DNA of 64,000 bases from Mycobacterium paragordonae (GTDB taxonomy: Bacteria; Actinomycetota; Actinomycetes; Mycobacteriales; Mycobacteriaceae): assembly GCF_003614435.1 (NCBI RefSeq), contig NZ_CP025546.1:6138001-6202000 (forward strand), given 5' to 3'. Position 1 is the stretch's first letter; the number at the start of each line of letters is the position of its first letter. The notes under the pieces are model-generated. The model was not told the DNA's origin, did no database searches, and saw nothing but the letters and a program-made list of their open reading frames with translations. A program made the position numbers and the translations under genes. Shown piece after piece: positions 10,419 through 17,776 of this stretch.

Positions 10419-12827
10419 GTGCCCGAGCCGGTAACCGCGCGCCCGACGATCTGCCTGAACATGATCGTGCGCAACGAGGCGCACATCGTCCGGGAGGCGC
10501 TCGATTCCGTTGCCCCATACATCAATTCGTGGGTGATCGTGGACACCGGCTCCGACGATGGGACCCAGGACCTGATCAGAAACCGCATGGCTGATCTGGG
10601 CATCCCCGGTGAGCTGCACGAGCGGCCATGGGTGAACTTCGGCCATAACCGGACCGAGGCACTCACCTTGGCACAGGGCAATGGTGACTACATCTGGGCC
10701 ATGGATGCCGACGACATACTCGTAGGCACGCCCGACTTCTCGCAGTTCAGCGCCGACATCATCTGGCTACGCTGCGGCGACGACTCCTGCATCTTCTGGC
10801 GCGCACAGCTGTTCCGTAACGGGATCCCCGTGCGCTGGGTGGGCGCCACGCACGAATACGCCGAGTGGGACGGCCCCCGGACCGAGGCACGCCTCGAGGG
10901 TGAGTATCGCATCGAAGATCGGCAGCTCAGTGTCCGCAACTTATCGGGGCAGAAGTTCGCCCGTGATCGCGACTTGTTGCTGGCCGAAGTCGAACGCAAC
11001 CCCAGGGATGCGCGGTCGGTGATCTATCTGGCCTTGAGCTACTTCTGCCTGGGCGACTATGCCAACGCACGCAAGTGGTATGCGCGGCGGGTTGAGCTGG
11101 GCGGCTGGGAGGAGGAGGTCTACTACGCGATGTACAGGCTGGCAGAGTCGATGGCGAACCTCGATGAGTCCTGGCCTGACGTTCAAGACGCCTACCTCAA
11201 AGCCTGGGAATTTCGACCGACCCGCGCCGAACCGCTGTATGCCATCGCTCATCGGTACCGCATCGAGCAGCGTTACCACCTCGGTTACCAGTTTGCCAAG
11301 CGCGCTGCCGAAATCCCCTTACCCGCAGAGGACATTATCGATATCCGCGCGGATATTTACGCCTGGCGTGCGCTTGATGAGCAGGCGGTGTGCGCCTCCT
11401 GGATCGGCAAGCAGGCCGAGACTTTCACGCTGTGCCGGCGCCTGTTGGCCCGACCCGATCTGCCCGAGACTGATCGGCAACGAATTGCCGAAAACCGCGA
11501 CCTGGGTGTACCGACAATGCTCGAAGCGGCGTCCTCCCACCCCGACGCGGTAGCGCAGTCCCTGCTGGCCAACCCCGGTGAGCCCGAGATTGCCATTAGC
11601 CTCATCGCCGGGCCAGACCTGGCCAGCACCGAGCACACGCTGAACACATTTGTTCACTGCTGCACCGATATCTCGCGGGTCGGTCGGTTCCTGGTCCTCG
11701 ATGGCGGCCTGTCTGCAAAGGACCGCGCACTACTTGCGCAGCATTACCACTTCCTCGAATTCCTCGACCCCGGCAACGGGCCGAACGACCACCTCGCCCA
11801 CCTTTACCAGCACATTGATGCAAGGTTCTGGCTTCATCTGGGCGAGGGCTGGCAGTTTTTCGCCCCCGAACACCTCATCACCCGCCTGACAGCCGTGCTG
11901 CAGGCCGAACCACACGTATTCCAGGTCGCCATCAACTACACCGACGCAGCGAAACTCACCGGCACCAGCGCACCCGAAACCGCCGTCCGCCGCACAGCAG
12001 AGACCGGCCGCTACCTCCTCACCGGCGCAATAACCACCGGCCCAGCGATGTTCGACACCACACGCCTGGCGCGCGCCGGCGGCATACCTGGCACCCATCC
12101 GATCACCAAACTCGAACGACCGGCGGCCGCCGCCGGACTACACAGCGCCAGCCTCGACGAAGTCCTCTGTGTCACCGACCGAGCGGAGGAGCCGCTGCCG
12201 GCGGTCGTCACTACGGGCAGAAAACGTTGCCGGGCAAGATTTGAAAAAATTTTCAACGTGAGTTTGCACCGAAGTGGGACCAAGAGTGTTCATGAGCTTT
12301 TGCTCCGATCCGGCATTCCATCAATTCACTGGCCAAACATTTTCAGAGATGTCAATTACGAGGAGCAGGTTGCCGGCCACGAGAACGACAGGCTGTACGT
12401 AGCCACGACGTTGGCACCGGTGATAAATGCAGTGGAAGCTGTGAATGACGTGCCCATTCCAGGGTTGTACGACGTGCTCGACTCAATTTATCCAAATAGC
12501 GCGTTCATCTTGATGTTCAGAAATCCTCTTGACTGGGTGCGATCCGTTCGCGTCCACGTTGGCAATCGCGACCTGGACCCGTTTGAGCGGGTACAGTACT
12601 GGCGGTATCTTCCTGATCAACCGGCCTCGCTGCGGGGAATAGATGATGCGGCACTCTATTCCGCTTACGTGACACACCATCAAGATGTCTTAACTTATTT
12701 CGGAGACCGGGAAAATTGCCTTTTCTTAGGTCTACAGCAACCCCAGGCAGGCGAGAAAATTTGCGCTTTTCTCGGCCTGCCCCCAGCAGAACTCGGCCGC
12801 GTCGATGTGTCGATAAGGATTGGGTGA
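10419..12827 (+). CDS. GT2/TPR glycosyltransferase fused to a sulfotransferase-like domain, module gene B
   Basis: The 802-residue product repeats the gene A layout: GT2 with CLNMIVRNEA, VDTGSDDGT and MDADD (95-99), helical repeats, and the C-terminal SLIAGPD domain ending near residue 590. It then continues for ~200 residues with a sulfotransferase-like domain. FNVSLHRSGTKSVHELL (from ~611) fits the 5'-phosphosulfate loop, and FILMFRNPLDWVRSV (~696) fits the 3'-phosphate region of PAPS-dependent enzymes. The added part is clearly AT-richer than the GT part, so the fusion is probably acquired. The start is GTG 10419 or the TTG two codons earlier. Role inferred: transfer and sulfation of a sugar on one polypeptide. 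Confidence 0.7.
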   Translation: MPEPVTARPTICLNMIVRNEAHIVREALDSVAPYINSWVIVDTGSDDGTQDLIRNRMADLGIPGELHERPWVNFGHNRTEALTLAQGNGDYIWAMDADDILVGTPDFSQFSADIIWLRCGDDSCIFWRAQLFRNGIPVRWVGATHEYAEWDGPRTEARLEGEYRIEDRQLSVRNLSGQKFARDRDLLLAEVERNPRDARSVIYLALSYFCLGDYANARKWYARRVELGGWEEEVYYAMYRLAESMANLDESWPDVQDAYLKAWEFRPTRAEPLYAIAHRYRIEQRYHLGYQFAKRAAEIPLPAEDIIDIRADIYAWRALDEQAVCASWIGKQAETFTLCRRLLARPDLPETDRQRIAENRDLGVPTMLEAASSHPDAVAQSLLANPGEPEIAISLIAGPDLASTEHTLNTFVHCCTDISRVGRFLVLDGGLSAKDRALLAQHYHFLEFLDPGNGPNDHLAHLYQHIDARFWLHLGEGWQFFAPEHLITRLTAVLQAEPHVFQVAINYTDAAKLTGTSAPETAVRRTAETGRYLLTGAITTGPAMFDTTRLARAGGIPGTHPITKLERPAAAAGLHSASLDEVLCVTDRAEEPLPAVVTTGRKRCRARFEKIFNVSLHRSGTKSVHELLLRSGIPSIHWPNIFRDVNYEEQVAGHENDRLYVATTLAPVINAVEAVNDVPIPGLYDVLDSIYPNSAFILMFRNPLDWVRSVRVHVGNRDLDPFERVQYWRYLPDQPASLRGIDDAALYSAYVTHHQDVLTYFGDRENCLFLGLQQPQAGEKICAFLGLPPAELGRVDVSIRIG
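11376..12114 (+). repeat. 739-bp segment shared with 19679-20417 (copy in gene B)
   Basis: It is collinear without gaps with 19679-20417 at a constant offset of 8303 bp. I count about 8 mismatches by eye. Outside it the two genes diverge sharply. A gene-conversion or recombination tract is the likely explanation. Confidence 0.85.
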
Positions 12828-13047
12828 CTTCCACCTGTGAGGACTGACGGAACCGCGACAGCAGGGTCTCGACTTCATGCCGCCCAGCGCATCCCGGCGG
12901 AGGCCGCTGCGAACGTACTGTGTTCGGTAGACCAGGGTCTGAAAGCGGGAGCATTGAAAGGAACACCAAGCCCTTGAGCGAAGCAACAGTGACGAATGTC
13001 GACGCTCACCACCGCCCTGCTGCTGGCCGCGCGGGGCCAGGCTGACA
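12828..13047. other. Intergenic region between gene B and FkbM gene
   Basis: This 220-bp stretch has no supported gene. It has no TAnnnT-N6-start arrangement like the other island genes, so how the following gene is expressed is unclear. Confidence 0.5.
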
Positions 13048-13941
13048 GTGCCTGACTCGAGTCCACTGCGGGACCTGCTCTCACCATCGCGCATCACACA
13101 CGTGGTGGACGTGGGGGCGAACCCGTACGGCAGCGATCTGCCATATCTGCCGATGCTCAGGGCCGGCTTGTGTCACCTGACCGGGTTTGAGCCCGAGCCG
13201 GAGGCGTTTCTTTTGCTGCAAGGGACGTGCGGCCCGAACGAGTCGTACTTGCCGTACGCGCTCGGCGACGGCAACCGTCATATTTTGCACGTCTGCACGC
13301 CAGCATCGGGAATGACCAGCTTGTTCGAACCTGACCCCTTAACCATTCGGCTGTTCAGGGGCTTCGAAGCTTTCAGCGAAGTGACCCAACGTATTCCACT
13401 CGACACCCGGAGGCTTGACGACCTAGAAGAGATTACCCACATCGACTTCCTGAAGATCGACGTCCAAGGAAGTGAACTGGCTGTATTCCAAAATGGACGA
13501 AATAAGCTCTCCGAGACTGTAGCAGTTCAAGCCGAGGTGTCGTTTGTAACCCTTTATAAGAACCAGCCTCCATTCGGAGAGGTCGACTTAGAATTACGGC
13601 GGCAGGGGTTCATTCCGCATTGCTTCGTCGGCGTCAAATCTTGGCCGATTGGTGAGTTTATGGTCGGCAACGATCCTCGCCGTCCATTGAACCAGCTCTT
13701 GGAAGCCGACATCGTCTACGTGCGGGACGTGACCCGGCCAAGCACTTTGGCCGATGAGCAGTTGAAGCATTTGGCGTTGATCGCGCATCACTGTTACGGA
13801 TCGTTCGACTTAGCGCATGTGTGTGTGAGGTTGTTGGAAGACAGGCGCGCGGTGGAGGCTGGGAGCGGGCAACGCTACCTCGAGACACTCAACGCACGAA
13901 CTCCACCCTGGACAGAGCCCATGGCGTGGCGGAATCAATGA
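13048..13941 (+). CDS. FkbM-family methyltransferase
   Basis: The 297-residue product has the FkbM SAM-binding pattern: THVVDVGANPYGSDLPYLP near residue 15, LTGFEPEPEAF, LPYALGDGN, and the family-typical IDFLKIDVQGSELAVFQNG near 133, followed by VQAEVSFVTLYKNQPPFGEVDL. FkbM enzymes methylate hydroxyls, often of sugars. The stop TGA directly abuts an ATG (13942) in frame with the next gene, so readthrough translation is possible. The start is GTG 13048; no good ribosome-binding site or leaderless promoter is seen. Acceptor unknown, but the surrounding glycosyltransferases point to a glycan. Confidence 0.8.
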   Translation: MPDSSPLRDLLSPSRITHVVDVGANPYGSDLPYLPMLRAGLCHLTGFEPEPEAFLLLQGTCGPNESYLPYALGDGNRHILHVCTPASGMTSLFEPDPLTIRLFRGFEAFSEVTQRIPLDTRRLDDLEEITHIDFLKIDVQGSELAVFQNGRNKLSETVAVQAEVSFVTLYKNQPPFGEVDLELRRQGFIPHCFVGVKSWPIGEFMVGNDPRRPLNQLLEADIVYVRDVTRPSTLADEQLKHLALIAHHCYGSFDLAHVCVRLLEDRRAVEAGSGQRYLETLNARTPPWTEPMAWRNQ

Positions 13942-14049
13942 ATGACGAGCAAGAGCGCGCCCACTTCGGAGCCGTTTAAAGGGCGCGCACCGGCAGGTTT
14001 TGACATTGCTCCCTTATCCGTGATCTCGTCGTGGACCCCGGTTGCCGGA

Positions 14050-14055
14050 TACCAT
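14050..14055 (+). promoter_or_regulatory. -10 TACCAT, leaderless promoter of GT2 module gene C
   Basis: TACCAT is followed by TTGGCA and GTG 14062. The block GCCGGATACCATTT resembles that at 8550, and the TTGG(C) spacer resembles 10407. It lies within the extended ORF that begins at ATG 13942. Confidence 0.55.
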
Positions 14056-14061
14056 TTGGCA

Positions 14062-17000
14062 GTGCCTGACTCGGCGAACGCGCGTGCGGCGATCTGCCTC
14101 AACATGATCGTCCGAAACGAGGCGCACATCGTCTGCGAGGCGCTCGACTCGGTTGCGCCTTATATCAGTTCGTGGGTGATCGTCGATACCGGCTCGAACG
14201 ACGGGTCGCAAGAGCTGATCCGTAATCACATGGCCGGCCTTGGCATACCCGGTGAATTGCATGAACGGCCATGGCTCAATTTCGGCCATAACCGGACCGA
14301 GGCAATGACCCTGGCCCAAGGTCACGGTGACTACATCTTGGTCATGGATGCCGACGACATACTCGAGGGCAAGCCGGACTTCAACTCGCTAAACGCCGAC
14401 ATCTACTTCATGCTCATCACCGAAGGCTCCATCGTCTATTGGCGACCGCAACTATTTCGCGACGGGTTGCGCGTGCGGTACGTGGGCGTCGTGCATGAGA
14501 CCGTCGCGTGGGACGACCCCTACGTCGAGGAGCGCCTCGTAGGCCCTTATCACATCGAATCTCGTCGCCTTGGTTCCCGCAATCTAGATCCAGATAGGTA
14601 TGCGCGAGACCGTGACCTTCTGCTGGAAGTGGTGGAACAGAATCCCGAGGATGCGCGGTCAATCTATTTTCTGGCACAAAGCTACTTTTGTTTGGGCGAT
14701 TTCGTTCAGGCGCATAAATGGTATGAGCGACGGGCCAACTTGGGCGGATCTGATGAGGACACCTATGTTGCGATGATCCGTGCCGCGGACTCGATGGTGG
14801 AACTCGGTGAGCCGTGGCCAGTTGTCCAAGACGCGTATCTGCGCGCGTGGGAATATCGACCCACCCGCGCCGAACCCTTATGGGCCATCGCCCGGCACTA
14901 TCGCGAAGAGAATCGCTACGAACTGGGCTATGAGTTTGCCCAGCTTGCCGCAGAAATCCCGTTTCCCGACCAGGATCTATCGCTGGTAAATGGGGACGTC
15001 TACACGTGGCGCGCTACCGATGAACAGGCGGTGTGCGCCTCCTGGATCGGGAAGCAGCCCGAGGCCTTCACACTGTGCCGGGGCATGCTGGCCCTACCCG
15101 ACCTCCCCGAGGAAGATCGGCAGAGGATTGCGGGCAACCGTGACGTGTGTGTGCCCACGATGATCGATGCGGCGTCGTCGTACCCCGATACCGCGCTGAT
15201 GAAGTCGCTGCAGCATCAGCCCGCCTGCGCCCGCGACGCCCGGGTGGTCGTCACCCTGATCGCCGGGCCGGACCGAGACAGCACTGAGAAGACACTCAAC
15301 TCGTTTGTGAACTGCTGCACCGACATCTCGCGCGTCCACCGGTTTCTTGCTCTCGACGCCGGGTTATCGATTGACGATAGAGCAGAACTCTCAAAGCGCT
15401 ATCGGTTCCTCGAATTCATTGACACTGACCCAGCCGACGGAACCGCGTCAGACCTCGCTCACCTCCGCGAGCACGTCGATGCGCGGTTTTGGCTACATCT
15501 CGGCAAGGGCTGGCGTTTTTTTGCACCCGAGAATCTCATCACCCGTCTCGGGGCCGTACTCGACGCCGAGTGCCAGGTATTTCAGGTCGGAATAAATTTC
15601 GCCGATGCAGTACGGCTCACCGGCACCTGCGCAGCAGAAGATGCGGTGCGCCGCGCACCGGATGCCGGCCGCTACGCCCTGACCGAGGCAGTCGCCCGCG
15701 GCCCGGCGATGTTCGACAACATGCGTCTGGATCTCGCCGGCGGTGTGCTGGACAACGACTCAGACCCCATCACTGAACTCGAGCGACGTTCGGCCGCAGT
15801 CGGATTGCAGACCGCCAGCCTTGACGAGGTCCTCTGCGTGGCCGCGGACGCAGACTCAGCTCCGGGTGCGTCGGCGCCTGAAAAAACTGCACAAAGTGGG
15901 ATCTGCCTCAACATGATCGTCCGAAACGAGGCACACATAATCCACGAGGCACTCGACTCGGTCGCGCCCTACATCAGTTCTTGGGTGATCGTCGATACCG
16001 GTTCTGACGACGGGACCCAGGATGTGATCCGCCGCCACATGGCCGGCCTCGGCATCCCCGGTACCCTGCACGAACGGCGCTGGCATAACTTCGCGCACAA
16101 CCGGTCGGAAGCATTAGACCTCGCCCAGGACCACGGTGACTACATCTGGATAATGGACGCCGACGACAAACTTGCCGGAAAACCCGATTTCAACCGGCTG
16201 AACGCCGATATCTATTTGTTGCGTTACCAACTTGGGGCCGACGTCTACTGGCGGCCGCAGTTATTCCGCAACGGGATAGACGTGCGCTACGAGGGTGTCG
16301 TCCATGAGTACGCGTCGTGGGATGGCCCATATGTTTCCGCGGAGCTCGGGGGCGAGTACCACATCGAGGCTCGCACCGTCGGCGCACGCAGTCAGGATCC
16401 GCTGAAATACGCGCACGACCGCAATCTGCTACTGACCGAGGTCGAACGCAACCCCAATGACACGCGGTCGGTGTTCTACCTGGCCCAGAGCTGCTTTGAC
16501 CTTGGCCGAACACGCGAGCAAACGTACGACTTTGTCAGCGCGCTCAAATGGTATGAGCGCCGGGTTGAGATGGGGGGTTGGGAGGAAGAGGTCTTCTACT
16601 CCATGCTCCGAGTCGCTGAGTCGATGCTGCGACTCGGCGCGCCGTGGGACGAAGTCCAGGAAGCTTTCTTCAAAGCTTGGGAGTTCCGCCCCAACCGTGC
16701 CGAACCCCTACACACGATCGCCACGTGCTATCGCGAAGAGCGGCGGTGGGAACTCGGATATCTGTTTGCCCAGGCTGCCGCCGAAATCCCGTATCCGGAC
16801 ACGGACAGACTATTTGTCCGCTCCGATATCTATGCCTGGCGCGCGCTCGATGAACAGGCGGTGTGCGCCTCCTGGATCGGCAAGCAACCGGAAGCATTCA
16901 CTCTGTGCCGGCGCATGCTGGCCCGAGCCGACCTGCCCGACGAAGATCGCCCACGCATTTCCGGGAACCGAGACGTGTGTGTGCCCACCGTGCTCGAGGC

Positions 17001-17664
17001 CGCACTCTCCTACCCTGACGCGCTGGTGCAGTCCCTGTTGGTCGGCGCAGGCGAGCCCGAGGTTGTCGTTAGTTTGATCGCCGGGCCAGACCGAGAAAGC
17101 ACCGAACAAACGCTGAACTCTTTCGTGCACAACTGCACCGATATCTCGCGAGTCGGGCGTTTCGTGGCTCTCGATACCGGCATGTCCGCCGAAGACCGCG
17201 CACTACTTTCACAGCGTTACGGATTCCTCGAATTTCTCGATCGCGGCCCCAAAGACCGTCCCGGCGCGCAGCTTGCCCGCCTTTGCAGCAACATCGATGG
17301 ACGGTTTTGGCTACATCTGGACCAAGGCTGGCAGTTCTTCGCACCCGAAAACCTCATCACCCGCCTGACGGCCGTACTACGGGCCGAACCACACGTATTC
17401 CAGGTGGGCGTCAACTACACCGACGCGGCGAAACTCACCGGCACCAGTGCACCCGAAACCGCCGTCCGCCGCGCACCGGAGACCGGCCGCTACCTTCTCA
17501 CCGACGCAATAGCCACCGGCCCAGCGATGTTCGACACCACCCGGGTAGAGCGTGCCGGCGGCATCAAAGGCAACAAACCGATCACCAAACTCGCACAACG
17601 CGCGGCCACCCTCGGACTACACACCGCCAGCCTCGACGAAGTCCTCTGCATCACGAATTGCTGA
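14062..17664 (+). CDS. Double-module GT2/TPR glycosyltransferase, module gene C
   Basis: The 1200-residue product contains two complete copies of the gene A module. Module 1 has VDTGSNDGS and MDADD at 95-99. Module 2 starts at ICLNMIVRNEA (residue 614) and has VDTGSDDGT and MDADD near 698-702. Each copy ends with the SLIAGPDR...TEKTLNSF and WLHL.GW.FFAPENLITRL domain. A short linker (ASAPEKTAQSG) joins them. Both GT2 sites look intact, so the protein may add two sugars. Module 2 carries a small insertion (GRTREQTYDF). An alternative start at ATG 13942, abutting the FkbM stop, would add 40 residues; GTG 14062 is favoured by promoter conservation. Confidence 0.7.
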   Translation: MPDSANARAAICLNMIVRNEAHIVCEALDSVAPYISSWVIVDTGSNDGSQELIRNHMAGLGIPGELHERPWLNFGHNRTEAMTLAQGHGDYILVMDADDILEGKPDFNSLNADIYFMLITEGSIVYWRPQLFRDGLRVRYVGVVHETVAWDDPYVEERLVGPYHIESRRLGSRNLDPDRYARDRDLLLEVVEQNPEDARSIYFLAQSYFCLGDFVQAHKWYERRANLGGSDEDTYVAMIRAADSMVELGEPWPVVQDAYLRAWEYRPTRAEPLWAIARHYREENRYELGYEFAQLAAEIPFPDQDLSLVNGDVYTWRATDEQAVCASWIGKQPEAFTLCRGMLALPDLPEEDRQRIAGNRDVCVPTMIDAASSYPDTALMKSLQHQPACARDARVVVTLIAGPDRDSTEKTLNSFVNCCTDISRVHRFLALDAGLSIDDRAELSKRYRFLEFIDTDPADGTASDLAHLREHVDARFWLHLGKGWRFFAPENLITRLGAVLDAECQVFQVGINFADAVRLTGTCAAEDAVRRAPDAGRYALTEAVARGPAMFDNMRLDLAGGVLDNDSDPITELERRSAAVGLQTASLDEVLCVAADADSAPGASAPEKTAQSGICLNMIVRNEAHIIHEALDSVAPYISSWVIVDTGSDDGTQDVIRRHMAGLGIPGTLHERRWHNFAHNRSEALDLAQDHGDYIWIMDADDKLAGKPDFNRLNADIYLLRYQLGADVYWRPQLFRNGIDVRYEGVVHEYASWDGPYVSAELGGEYHIEARTVGARSQDPLKYAHDRNLLLTEVERNPNDTRSVFYLAQSCFDLGRTREQTYDFVSALKWYERRVEMGGWEEEVFYSMLRVAESMLRLGAPWDEVQEAFFKAWEFRPNRAEPLHTIATCYREERRWELGYLFAQAAAEIPYPDTDRLFVRSDIYAWRALDEQAVCASWIGKQPEAFTLCRRMLARADLPDEDRPRISGNRDVCVPTVLEAALSYPDALVQSLLVGAGEPEVVVSLIAGPDRESTEQTLNSFVHNCTDISRVGRFVALDTGMSAEDRALLSQRYGFLEFLDRGPKDRPGAQLARLCSNIDGRFWLHLDQGWQFFAPENLITRLTAVLRAEPHVFQVGVNYTDAAKLTGTSAPETAVRRAPETGRYLLTDAIATGPAMFDTTRVERAGGIKGNKPITKLAQRAATLGLHTASLDEVLCITNC

Positions 17665-17776
17665 CCAACCTTGAGCTGTGGAACCTAACGGATCATGATC
17701 CAGGAGACTGTATGGCAGCGACTGAACGCACAACCCCGTAAAAACGCGGTGCAGAATCGGAAACGTAGGCGCTGAT

